Source: Candidatus Cloacimonadota bacterium (GTDB lineage Bacteria; Cloacimonadota; Cloacimonadia; JGIOTU-2). Taken from it: DNA of 17,640 nucleotides. The notes under the pieces are model-generated. The model saw only the letters and a list, made by a program, of their open reading frames with translations. It did not search any database and had not been told where the DNA came from. The stretch covers positions 1 to 17,640 of the forward strand of contig DRBZ01000022.1 in the NCBI GenBank assembly GCA_011043895.1. Direction: 5' to 3'. Below, piece after piece: positions 1-7,178 of this stretch (its first letter is position 1; every line of letters begins with the position of its first letter). Position numbers and translations under genes: made by a program.

Positions 1-264
1 GAAAATTATGTGAAAATTAGACAATTTGACCCCAATCTCAATTCCTATAATAAATCTTATGCTTAAATGTAATGAAAATGAAAGTAATCTAATACATAAA
101 ACAGAGTTTTTCAGGGTCGACTAATTATAGATTCCCGATTGCTTATAACGAATTTTTCAATATAGGTATATATTCTATTCTCATCCTGCCTATTAAGAAA
201 AAGCGAGTCTTTTCTTTACCAGTAGATAAATCTTTTGGTTTGTTTTAAATAATTCATTATATTT
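1..264. other. AT-rich stretch without a recognisable gene
   Basis: I see no open frame with a ribosome-binding site or a family resemblance on either strand here. It lies downstream of the lipoprotein gene, past its terminator. It could be plain intergenic DNA or the far upstream region of a gene to the left of the window. Confidence 0.5.
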
Positions 265-296
265 AAAAAGGTGATATATCCAAATATCGCCTTTCT
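265..296 (-). terminator. Rho-independent terminator of the lipoprotein gene
   Basis: An 11-bp stem (267-277 with 284-294, including one G-U pair) closes a 6-nt loop. Read on the minus strand, AAAGGCGATAT pairs with ATATCACCTTT and runs directly into TTTTTAAAT. It begins about 18 nt past the stop codon at 313-315. The stem is AT-rich, so it may be only moderately efficient. Confidence 0.65.
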
Positions 297-312
297 AAAA
301 TGTAATAATTAA

Positions 313-1194
313 TTACCGGTCTTGTTCCATCAATTCGATATCAATGGTCACGGTCTGGCTCATAGGAATGCTCATTGCCTTCGGACCCTGAACTTCCACA
401 ATACCGTCTCCACTACCAGAAGAGGTTATCTTGACCAACACACCCTTTTTGTAATCAAAATACATGGTCTCCTTGCCAGTCATATTAATAGTAGTATCAA
501 AATCAGCACCATGCTGTTTGCCCGAACTTGCAATTGTATTTTTATACTCCACGGCAATCTTCGCACATTCATGTTCTTTAACCATTTCAAAACCAGCAAG
601 TGTATTCTCGCTTGTTATGACCATAATTGAAGTCATGTTGCCATTACTAACATCTACAGTATCTACATCAGTCCATGAATCACCTACCTGCAGCTCATAA
701 TCTGGAAGATCCGGAAAGAAATGCTGGAACTCGTTTGATAATGATCGTTTCTCCTCACCAATTGAATAGGAAAGCACATCATCTCCCATGATGCCGATCT
801 CTTCTCCATGCTCAGTGATAGTCATTTCAAAGGTTTTACCAACGAGATGACCGAGTTTCGGGCTGAGATTACTCCCGGGAGCATTAACATTCATCGAGGC
901 ATCATTGATGCGCAACTGAAGCTGATAAGCACCTTCTGCATAGGCAAGCTGAGTCATAGAAAATGAAAAGTCGTTAAGTACAGTCGTTTTGATAGGGATT
1001 CCCTGCACACTCATATTCTGCACAAAACCGCTAGACATATTATAGGTGAATATTTCTCCTTCGGGCATCACATATTTCAAGGTGATAGGTTCTGTGGGAG
1101 CTGTAATCATCTTTGTTTTTGCTGCACAACCGGCAAGTACTGCTATAATAATCACAATCGAAAATAACAGGTAAAGCTTAGTGTTTTTATTCAT
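313..1194 (-). CDS. Lipoprotein, DUF6263-like
   Basis: A predicted 293-aa exported lipoprotein of unknown function. The chosen ATG at 1194 has a GGAG Shine-Dalgarno 6 nt upstream and gives a short basic N-terminus (MNKNTK), a hydrophobic stretch (residues 7-20) and a lipobox AVLAGC with the lipidated cysteine at residue 23. Position +2 is Ala, which under the E. coli rule favours the outer membrane. The rest is alternating beta-rich sequence, with phrases such as YVMPEGEIFTYNM and a DSW..VDTVDV segment. These recall the DUF6263 group of bacterial secreted proteins, but the family call is from memory of the pattern only. The frame stays open upstream to 1557, but that part holds a repeat element and has no matching start signal. 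A hairpin terminator follows. A truncated relative lies at 4534-4737. Confidence 0.75.
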   Translation of the reverse strand: MNKNTKLYLLFSIVIIIAVLAGCAAKTKMITAPTEPITLKYVMPEGEIFTYNMSSGFVQNMSVQGIPIKTTVLNDFSFSMTQLAYAEGAYQLQLRINDASMNVNAPGSNLSPKLGHLVGKTFEMTITEHGEEIGIMGDDVLSYSIGEEKRSLSNEFQHFFPDLPDYELQVGDSWTDVDTVDVSNGNMTSIMVITSENTLAGFEMVKEHECAKIAVEYKNTIASSGKQHGADFDTTINMTGKETMYFDYKKGVLVKITSSGSGDGIVEVQGPKAMSIPMSQTVTIDIELMEQDR

Positions 1195-1200
1195 TCGTTT

Positions 1201-1204
1201 CTCC
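1201..1204 (-). promoter_or_regulatory. Ribosome-binding site that sets the lipoprotein start
   Basis: GGAG on the minus strand lies 6 nt before ATG 1194. The open frame extends 121 codons further upstream, so this site, together with the lipoprotein signal peptide directly behind the ATG, decides the start. Confidence 0.7.
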
Positions 1205-1380
1205 GTTCTATTAGTACTATTTTCTCCTTTAACAAAGCTGATTTGAATGTCAAGTATATTATTTTCAGTTGTTTGCATTCCCCCAAAATTAATTAGAAGC
1301 ATGACGCTTTTTGATAAAAACACGAAACATAACCATACGTTAAGCAAAAAACAGGATAGAATGATAATAAGGCAAAATGC

Positions 1381-1486
1381 TGTCACACTGAGGTCCTTTA
1401 TCGCATCGACGTAAAACGAAGACAGATCGAAGTGCGACAACTCATCCGATAGATCCTTCTCCGCCAGCCAGCGGATCAGGGTGACA
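1381..1486. repeat. MITE/REP-like element with terminal inverted repeats
   Basis: A 106-bp segment that is visibly richer in G+C than the DNA on both sides. It begins TGTCACACTGAG and its other end, read on the minus strand, begins TGTCACCCTGAT, so 10 of 12 terminal bases match as inverted repeats. Inside the right end lies a small palindrome, CCGC-CAGCCA-GCGG, and the phrase GAAGGATCT on the minus strand. TGTCA(C/T)CCTGA...GAAGGATCT is a pattern I know from dispersed non-coding repeats in many Bacteroidota-like and uncultured genomes. No second copy occurs in this window, so its repeat status is inferred from structure. Confidence 0.6.
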
Positions 1487-1652
1487 AAAGCAAAGAAGGA
1501 TAAAAAAAAATAGATTTCTAAAAAGCAATTTTCCACTCCAATAATCCTGCAAACCATCTATTCATAGTACTTCTCGGGATTTATCTCCAAATTTTTAAGT
1601 GTATGCCTGTATTATTTTCAATTGATATACGCCTTTACAAGCGGAGTAGGGA

Positions 1653-4490
1653 ATGATGGTGTGTGTTTTTCTGTGGGAATCAGCTCAAAATGTTGACCAA
1701 AATTCCCTCAATCAAATTTTCGTTTTAAAATTCATGGGAGATATTCATTTGAAAGAGAATAACTGGTATCAGAAATCAGCAGAAGAGATATTTTCAATTC
1801 TAGGGACCTCAGAAAAAGGGCTTTCCTCAGAAGAAGCACGCACGAGAATATCAACGTACGGAAAGAATGAACTTACAACCCGAAAGAAAATATCACCCTT
1901 CATTAAATTCCTTGCACAATTCAAGGATGTTTTTATGATCGTTCTCCTGGTGGCTGCAGCTCTATCATTCTTCATAAAGAGTTACAGGGACGGGATTATC
2001 ATGCTTATTATCGCAATCATTAATGCAGTGATTGGATTTTTACAGGAAAACAAAGCAGAAAAGATCATGGAATCCCTGAAGAAACTGGTACAATCTCCTT
2101 CAAAAGTTTTTCGCGACAACGATTTAAAAGAAATCCATCAATATGAGCTTGTACCCGGTGATATCGTCATTCTTGAAGAGGGAGATAAAGTACCTGCTGA
2201 TATCAGAGTAATTGAGTCTTTCAATTTGAGAACTAATGATGTATCATTGACTGGTGAATCAATGCCACAGGATAAGCTGAGTAATACCATTACCCATGAA
2301 GCCCAGCTTGCAGATAGAGATAATATGATCTATCTGGGTACAACTATCGTATCCGGCAATGCAAAAGGAATCGTGATCGCCACAGGTATGAACACAGAGG
2401 TGGGTAGAATTGCAGATCTCACGCAGGAAGAGCAGAAGTCACAGTCACCCTTACAGCTTGAACTGCAAGTCGTAGCCAAACGTCTTACGATCTTTGCTGT
2501 GATCATAGCTGCATTTCTTTTTGCTGGTACTGCAATACAAGGATTGGGTATAAATTTTGCATTCATCTATGCGCTTGGCATTGCTGTGGCGATCGTTCCC
2601 CAGGCTCTTCCCATGCAGATAACCGTTGCCCTAACCCAGGGTGTGCATCGTCTTGCAAAAGAAAACGCAGTAGTAAAGAAGCTGTCTTCAGTTGAGACAC
2701 TTGGTTCTACAAATGTGATCAGTACAGATAAGACAGGTACACTTACCAAGAATGAAATGACGGTAAAGGAGTTATGGTTCTCCGATCATTACTACAAGAT
2801 CACAGGGCTTGGCTACAAACCTGAAGGTAGAATCCTTCACGAAGATGAAAAGGAACTTACCCAGCAGGAGATCAATGAGCTGGAGATCATGCTGGATGCA
2901 GCTACGATGGCTTCCAATGCAACGATCCATCAACCCGATGAGAACCATCATAGCTGGTATCCTGTTGGTGATCCGACAGAAGCGGCGTTAGTAACATTAT
3001 CCACAAAACTGGGCACGCACTCCCCTACTGAGGATGAAGAAAATCCTGAACTTCATGAATTCAGTTTTGACTCTGTTCGAAAGCGAATGAGCTCTGTCAG
3101 GCAGTTCGGTGAGGAGCATTTCCTGCAGATGAAAGGCGCAACAGACAGTATTCTGGAAGTAAGCAAACATATCTGGCGGAATGGTAAAATGGTTTCTATC
3201 ACCGAGGAAGACAAGCAAAAGATCAAGAAGATCAATGAACAATATTCTCTGCAAGCTATGCGGGTGATTGCCATTGCTTTTCGCAAACTTGAAAATAATG
3301 AGAAGGATTATATACTTGAGGATATCGAGAAGGATGTAGTTTTTCTGGGACTTATAGCCATGACTGATCCTCCAAAAGAAGGAGTAAAAGAAGCGATCGA
3401 TAAAGCGCATGAAGCGCATATACGTACTTTTATCATGACAGGTGACCATGCGATTACTGCACAGGCGATCGGTAAAGAGATCAATCTGTCTGAACTTGGT
3501 GAGGATGTGCCGGTGATAACTGGAAAGGAATTCGGGGATCTGTCTGATGAGAATTTGAGCAAAATCATGAAAGAGCACGATTCTTTGATATTCAGCCGTG
3601 TATCTCCCGAGAATAAATTGCGAATAGTGAAATTGTTGAAAAAACAGGATCAGATCGTTGCAGTTACCGGTGATGGGGTGAATGATGCTCCTGCACTAAA
3701 AAGTGCACATATCGGTGTTGCAATGGGACAAATGGGAACTGACGTCTCCAAAGAGGCAGCCGAGCTTGTTTTGCTGGATGACAGCTTCCCCACGCTGGTA
3801 AAAGCTATCCGTGAAGGTAGAACGATCTACAATAACCTTAAGAAGACTGTGTTGGCATCACTTACCAGTAATGGAGCTGAGCTTTCTGTTGTACTTCTGG
3901 GATTACTTGGAGTTTCTTTGTTCAGGTGGCCAATCCCTATACTGGCAATTCAGATTCTTGCAATCGACCTCTTTGCGGAGATCCTCCCACTCACTGCCCT
4001 CACTTTTGATCCTGGTTCAAAAGCACTCATGACCTCACCACCACGTCAAAGAGGTGAGCATATCATCAACAAACATAGCGGTATGGAGGTCATATTTCTG
4101 GGATTTCTGATGGGATTACTGGCATTTCTTAATTTTGGATTCTTCATAAAAAGAATGGGAAACGAACTTACTGCAGACCATCTACTCTATGCAAGAGCTA
4201 CTACTATCTGTTATGCTACCATTGCATTTACCCAATTCGTAAATATTTTATCCAGACGATATCCCACAACGATATTTTCTAAAAATATTGCCAGTAATAA
4301 AAAGATACTGTTTTCAATACTCTTCTCAATAAGTATCTGTCTTATAGCGATCTATACACCAGGATTCAATTCCTTCCTTTCTTTTGCGCCGTTACAGCTT
4401 ATTGACTGGATTACAATATTGTTGGCATCGGGAATATTCCTGTTTGCCCATGAGCTAATCAAGTTCTTGAAACAGAGGAAGGTAAAATAA
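1653..4490 (+). CDS. P2-type cation-transporting ATPase
   Basis: A membrane pump of the P-type ATPase superfamily, closest in layout to Ca2+-type (P2A/P2B) enzymes. Up to 945 aa. From the 1653 start: N-terminal cation-ATPase domain (about 35-100), M1-M2 (about 90-145), actuator loop with TGES (200-203), M4 with PQALP (316-320), phosphorylation motif DKTGTLT with Asp359, nucleotide-binding KGA (494-496), TGDGVNDAP hinge (672-680), then M5-M10. The catalytic residues I looked for are all present, so it should be active. The ion-site residues depart from SERCA: Gln replaces the Glu of PEGLP in M4, and M6 reads IDLFAEILP in place of VNLVTDGLP. The transported ion is therefore uncertain. Start choice is ambiguous: ATG 1653/1656 follow GGAG at 1643-1646, but homologous sequence begins only near ENNWYQKSAEE, so ATG 1734 or TTG 1749 (GGGAG 8 nt upstream) may be the true start. 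Confidence 0.93.
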   Translation: MMVCVFLWESAQNVDQNSLNQIFVLKFMGDIHLKENNWYQKSAEEIFSILGTSEKGLSSEEARTRISTYGKNELTTRKKISPFIKFLAQFKDVFMIVLLVAAALSFFIKSYRDGIIMLIIAIINAVIGFLQENKAEKIMESLKKLVQSPSKVFRDNDLKEIHQYELVPGDIVILEEGDKVPADIRVIESFNLRTNDVSLTGESMPQDKLSNTITHEAQLADRDNMIYLGTTIVSGNAKGIVIATGMNTEVGRIADLTQEEQKSQSPLQLELQVVAKRLTIFAVIIAAFLFAGTAIQGLGINFAFIYALGIAVAIVPQALPMQITVALTQGVHRLAKENAVVKKLSSVETLGSTNVISTDKTGTLTKNEMTVKELWFSDHYYKITGLGYKPEGRILHEDEKELTQQEINELEIMLDAATMASNATIHQPDENHHSWYPVGDPTEAALVTLSTKLGTHSPTEDEENPELHEFSFDSVRKRMSSVRQFGEEHFLQMKGATDSILEVSKHIWRNGKMVSITEEDKQKIKKINEQYSLQAMRVIAIAFRKLENNEKDYILEDIEKDVVFLGLIAMTDPPKEGVKEAIDKAHEAHIRTFIMTGDHAITAQAIGKEINLSELGEDVPVITGKEFGDLSDENLSKIMKEHDSLIFSRVSPENKLRIVKLLKKQDQIVAVTGDGVNDAPALKSAHIGVAMGQMGTDVSKEAAELVLLDDSFPTLVKAIREGRTIYNNLKKTVLASLTSNGAELSVVLLGLLGVSLFRWPIPILAIQILAIDLFAEILPLTALTFDPGSKALMTSPPRQRGEHIINKHSGMEVIFLGFLMGLLAFLNFGFFIKRMGNELTADHLLYARATTICYATIAFTQFVNILSRRYPTTIFSKNIASNKKILFSILFSISICLIAIYTPGFNSFLSFAPLQLIDWITILLASGIFLFAHELIKFLKQRKVK

Positions 4491-4533
4491 GCTTAATCTT
4501 CGTAGAAAATGAATATATTTTTTGATAGTGTTT

Positions 4534-4737
4534 TCAACCTTCCTTCCCAGAACTTTCAACTTCTCTGTAGTTCACTTTAATACTATATGTTACAAACTCA
4601 TTTTTTTCGAATATAAACTGCATGGGTAGTGCTTGTACTGAAGGGGATATCATTTTGATCTCTTTTACACACTCCAGCGAGAGGATAGATAGTAACATTA
4701 ACATAATAATACTCGTAATAACCGAAGAAATTTTCAT
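4534..4737 (-). pseudogene. Truncated paralog of the DUF6263-like lipoprotein
   Basis: A 67-codon frame with an AGGA ribosome-binding site 7 nt before the ATG. Its N-terminus parallels the 313-1194 product: a hydrophobic leader, Cys at residue 23, then KEIKMISPS...FIFEKNEFVTYSI against KTKMITAPT...YVMPEGEIFTYNM. It stops after about 45 mature residues, where the intact copy has about 270. Only 43 bp remain before the ATPase stop codon and they do not continue the similarity, so the rest is missing. The cysteine is preceded by LSLE, a poor lipobox, which fits decay. It could instead be a short functional lipoprotein; the well-kept RBS leaves that open. Confidence 0.55.
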
Positions 4738-4944
4738 TTTGATATCCTGTAAAATATGTTATTTCTTTAGGATTTTTTATATACACCAGTATCAAAAATG
4801 CATTAATATTAAGGATAGACGCTTATTTTATTAAGGTTCAATTATATTTTTTCTAAATATAAATTACCGATTTCCTTTACAAATTTTTGGTGGATTTTTA
4901 TTTTTTCGCGTTATTCCATAAAAAAATAAATTGTCGGAGATTTC
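4738..4944. other. AT-rich leader region of the carboxyltransferase cluster
   Basis: 207 bp between the lipoprotein fragment (-) and the acyl-CoA carboxyltransferase (+). It is very AT-rich, with many possible -10-like hexamers, so no single promoter could be chosen. The only clear signal is GGAGA at 4936-4940, the ribosome-binding site of the gene starting at 4945. I see no riboswitch-like structure. Confidence 0.4.
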
Positions 4945-6501
4945 ATGAAAGTATCCGAAAAGATAGAGCAGCTTAAACATAAAGAAGCAGAAATAAAGAA
5001 AATGGGCGGGAAGGATCGCATTGATCGTCAGCATAAAAAAAACAAGCTGACAGCTCGTGAGCGAATAGCCCTTTTGTTTGATGAAGGAACCTTTCGTGAG
5101 ATCGACATGATGGTCAAACATCGTTGTACGAACTTTGATATGCCTGAGTCAGAGGTTCCCGCAGATGGTATAGTCACGGGTCATGGCCTTATCAATGGAA
5201 GACCCGTGTATGCATATTCGCAGGATTTCACCTGCCGTGGTGGTTCGCTTGGAGAACAACATGCTGGCAAGATCGTGAAGATCATGGATCTTGCAATGAA
5301 AGCAGGAGTTCCCGTAATTGGAATAAGCGATTCTGGAGGTGCTCGCGTTGAAGAGGGGATCGATGCACTGAAGGGATATGGTGACATATTTTTCCGTAAC
5401 TCACGAGCATCCGGAGTGATCCCGCAAATCTCCCTCATCATGGGTCCCACTGCTGGAGGGTCTGTATACTCCCCTGCAATGACGGATTTTGTATTCATGG
5501 TTAAGAACAGCAGTTACATGTTCATCACAGGACCAAGTGTTATCAAATCTGTGACGGGAGAAGAGACAACCTTTGAAGACCTGGGAGGTGCAATAACACA
5601 TGCTACCAAGAGCGGTAATGCGCATTTTGCCTGTGACAGCGATGAAGATGCTATCGAACTTGTAAAAGTACTGTTAAGCTATATTCCCAATAACAATATC
5701 GATGATCCGCCGGTTGTCATGATGGGTGATGATCCCGAGCGATTGTGTCCTGAACTTGATACCATCATTCCAGATAATCCAAAAGCCAGCTATGATATGA
5801 AAGATATCATTCAATCAATCCTGGATGATAATGAATTCTTTGAAATACATGAACGATTTGCTGAGAATGCGATAACCGGTTTTGGGAGGTTGAACAACCG
5901 TACCGTCGGCATCATTGCAAACCAGCCACTTGTGCTTGCTGGATGTCTCGATATTAACTCTTCAGATAAGATAGCACGTTTTATTCGCTTTTGCGATGCC
6001 TTCAATATCCCGCTGATCACCTTTGTGGATGTACCGGGCTATCTTCCAGGTATAGAACAGGAATGGGGAGGTATCATACGCCACGGAGCCAAGATACTCT
6101 GGAGTTACTGTGAAGCTACAGTGCCAAAATTCACGGTGACGACAAGAAAGAGTTACGGTGGTGGCTATATAGCGATGAGTTCTCAGCATCTCGGTGTTGA
6201 TGCCCTCTTCGCGTGGCCCACTGCAGAGATCGCAGTGATGGGAGCACCGGGTGCGGTGAATATTGTGGCAAGTTATAAAAAAGAGATCAAGAATTCTAAG
6301 GATCCCGAAGCCACTCGTGAGCAGAAAATTCAGGAATATGAAGAACTTTTCAACAATCCCTACACTGCTGCAGAACGTGGGTATATCGATGCGGTCATTC
6401 AGCCTAGTGAGACACGCAAGAGACTAATACAAGCACTGGAAATACTGCATACAAAACGAGAGAACGTTCCTCCAAGAAAGCATGGAAATATCCCACTATA
6501 A
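4945..6501 (+). CDS. Acyl-CoA carboxyltransferase beta subunit (PccB/MmdA/12S type)
   Basis: A 518-aa carboxyltransferase of the crotonase-fold family (PF01039). It moves CO2 between carboxybiotin and propionyl-CoA/methylmalonyl-CoA, or a related acyl-CoA, and acts in the cytosol as a hexamer in known relatives. Full length for the family. Motifs: GGSLGEQHAGKI (99-110), first oxyanion-hole loop SGGARVEEG (130-138), GGSVYSPA (171-178), DVPGYLPG (362-369), TRKSYGGGYIAM (400-411), GAPGAVNI (433-440) and the classic C-terminus RKHGNIPL. ATG 4945 follows GGAG by 5 nt. The sequence alone does not separate propionyl-CoA carboxylase beta, methylmalonyl-CoA decarboxylase alpha and transcarboxylase 12S. 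The neighbour at 7179, with no biotin carboxylase or membrane subunit nearby, favours a transcarboxylase role. Its last 20 bases overlap the next small gene. Confidence 0.93.
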   Translation: MKVSEKIEQLKHKEAEIKKMGGKDRIDRQHKKNKLTARERIALLFDEGTFREIDMMVKHRCTNFDMPESEVPADGIVTGHGLINGRPVYAYSQDFTCRGGSLGEQHAGKIVKIMDLAMKAGVPVIGISDSGGARVEEGIDALKGYGDIFFRNSRASGVIPQISLIMGPTAGGSVYSPAMTDFVFMVKNSSYMFITGPSVIKSVTGEETTFEDLGGAITHATKSGNAHFACDSDEDAIELVKVLLSYIPNNNIDDPPVVMMGDDPERLCPELDTIIPDNPKASYDMKDIIQSILDDNEFFEIHERFAENAITGFGRLNNRTVGIIANQPLVLAGCLDINSSDKIARFIRFCDAFNIPLITFVDVPGYLPGIEQEWGGIIRHGAKILWSYCEATVPKFTVTTRKSYGGGYIAMSSQHLGVDALFAWPTAEIAVMGAPGAVNIVASYKKEIKNSKDPEATREQKIQEYEELFNNPYTAAERGYIDAVIQPSETRKRLIQALEILHTKRENVPPRKHGNIPL

Positions 6502-6679
6502 TACTGAAAAAGAGAAAAAGTTGCGAGCTGCTCTTGCCGGCATAATGCAATACCTCTATGAAGAAAAAGAAAAGAAAGAAAGCAAAAAATCAAGTAGCTG
6601 GGTAATTAATGGACGTAAACTCATCATGCAGAACCAGATCATGGTGCAGAGAAGAAGTGCAAAATGGAAAAACGAGTAA
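6482..6679 (+). CDS. 65-aa basic protein, putative carboxyltransferase accessory subunit
   Basis: Starts inside the preceding gene (20-bp overlap), which suggests translational coupling; no strong Shine-Dalgarno is visible. The protein has a helix-forming stretch (KEKKLRAALAGIMQYLYEE, about 10-28), a lysine/glutamate-rich linker (28-37) and a C-terminal SSWVINGRKLIMQNQ segment (38-52) followed by basic residues. The order helix, charged linker, then W..(A/N)GR..(L/I)M recalls the small soluble ends of OadG-type subunits and acyl-CoA carboxylase epsilon subunits. This is a resemblance in pattern, not a demonstrated homology. Its place directly behind the acyl-CoA carboxyltransferase supports a structural role in the complex. 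An alternative is an unrelated small protein. Confidence 0.65.
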   Translation: MEISHYNTEKEKKLRAALAGIMQYLYEEKEKKESKKSSSWVINGRKLIMQNQIMVQRRSAKWKNE

Positions 6680-6711
6680 GCGCGTAAGGGATTAAGCGAT
6701 AAAATGGAAAA
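6661..6711. repeat. Small tandem octamers between 11-bp direct repeats
   Basis: AAAATGGAAAA occurs at 6661-6671 and again at 6701-6711. Between them lie three imperfect 8-bp units: GTAAGCGC (6676-6683), GTAAGGGA (6684-6691) and TTAAGCGA (6692-6699). The block spans the stop codon of the 65-aa gene and sits just before the four-helix-bundle gene. I recall similar TAAGSG-type runs ahead of such genes in uncultured bacterial genomes, but cannot check that here. Confidence 0.55.
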
Positions 6712-6745
6712 TTTCTGCTGTTTTCAATTTGGAATAAGTACTGAT

Positions 6746-7090
6746 ATGCATAAAAATCTGGATATTTGGAAACTTGGAATTAATCTTGTTATAAAAATCT
6801 ACGAAACTACTTTAACATTTCCATCTTCAGAACAATTTGGACTATCATCACACATGCAAAGAGCAGCAGTCTCTATACCTTCAAATATTGCAGAAGGGGC
6901 TGCTCACAATTCAATAAAAGAATATATTCAATTTTTATTTATCAGTCTCAGCTCATTATCAGAGTTGGAAACACAGCTCATGATAGCAAACCGATTAGAT
7001 TATTTTCATAATTCTACTATCTTTGTGAACATCGAAAAATTACGAAGAAAACTACTGAATTTTATTAAATATGTTAAAGAAAAATGTTAA
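6746..7090 (+). CDS. Four-helix-bundle protein (23S rRNA intervening-sequence / S23 family)
   Basis: A 114-aa protein of the family first found inside intervening sequences of 23S rRNA genes (TIGR02436 / PF05635). These fold as four-helix bundles and form ring-like pentamers; their function is unknown. The family signature is clear: HKNLDIWKLGINLVIKIYE at the start, FGLSSHMQRAAVSIPSNIAEG in the middle (31-51) and a SLSELETQLMIA helix (70-81). I chose ATG 6746 because family members begin at this point; an upstream ATG at 6704 would add 14 residues that do not fit. No 23S rRNA is nearby, so this is a free-standing copy. It splits the carboxyltransferase cluster, is noticeably AT-rich, and is preceded by short tandem and direct repeats, all of which suggest insertion. 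Confidence 0.88.
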   Translation: MHKNLDIWKLGINLVIKIYETTLTFPSSEQFGLSSHMQRAAVSIPSNIAEGAAHNSIKEYIQFLFISLSSLSELETQLMIANRLDYFHNSTIFVNIEKLRRKLLNFIKYVKEKC

Positions 7091-7169
7091 ATAAAACGGC
7101 GCATACTCTCACTTTAGCTCTTCCACTTATACGCATCAGCACATTTGCGAGAGTTCGCAATGAATATAT

Positions 7170-7173
7170 GGAG
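7170..7173 (+). promoter_or_regulatory. Ribosome-binding site that sets the 7179 start
   Basis: GGAG lies 5 nt before ATG 7179. The in-frame GTG at 7173 overlaps this site and would have no ribosome-binding site of its own, so ATG 7179 is the better start. Confidence 0.75.
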
Positions 7174-7178
7174 TGATA

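Larger units (their letters stand above)
1195..1652. other. Divergent intergenic region
   Basis: This 458-bp gap separates two divergent genes, the lipoprotein (-) and the cation ATPase (+), so it should carry both promoters. I could not pick out a convincing promoter pair. An in-frame minus-strand extension of the lipoprotein gene runs through part of it, but its predicted product is hydrophobic, matches nothing I know and crosses the repeat at 1381-1486, so I do not call it coding. Confidence 0.5.

Noticed and set aside
1195..1557. In-frame upstream extension of the lipoprotein gene (121 extra codons with hydrophobic stretches)
   Set aside because: It would bury the lipoprotein signal peptide in the middle of the protein, has no supporting ribosome-binding site comparable to GGAG at 1201-1204, and runs through the repeat at 1381-1486.
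2997..3578. 193-codon open frame on the minus strand
   Set aside because: It lies wholly antisense to the conserved ATP-binding region of the P-type ATPase, with no start signal and no family resemblance.
6704..6745. ATG 6704 as start of the four-helix-bundle protein
   Set aside because: The 14 extra residues do not match the family N-terminus, the AAGGG at 6686-6690 is too far upstream (13 nt), and the ATG lies inside a direct repeat.
7095..7160. Inverted repeat (ACTCTC ... GAGAGT) before the 7179 gene as a regulatory hairpin
   Set aside because: Only six contiguous base pairs with a loop of more than 30 nt; a chance match is likely.
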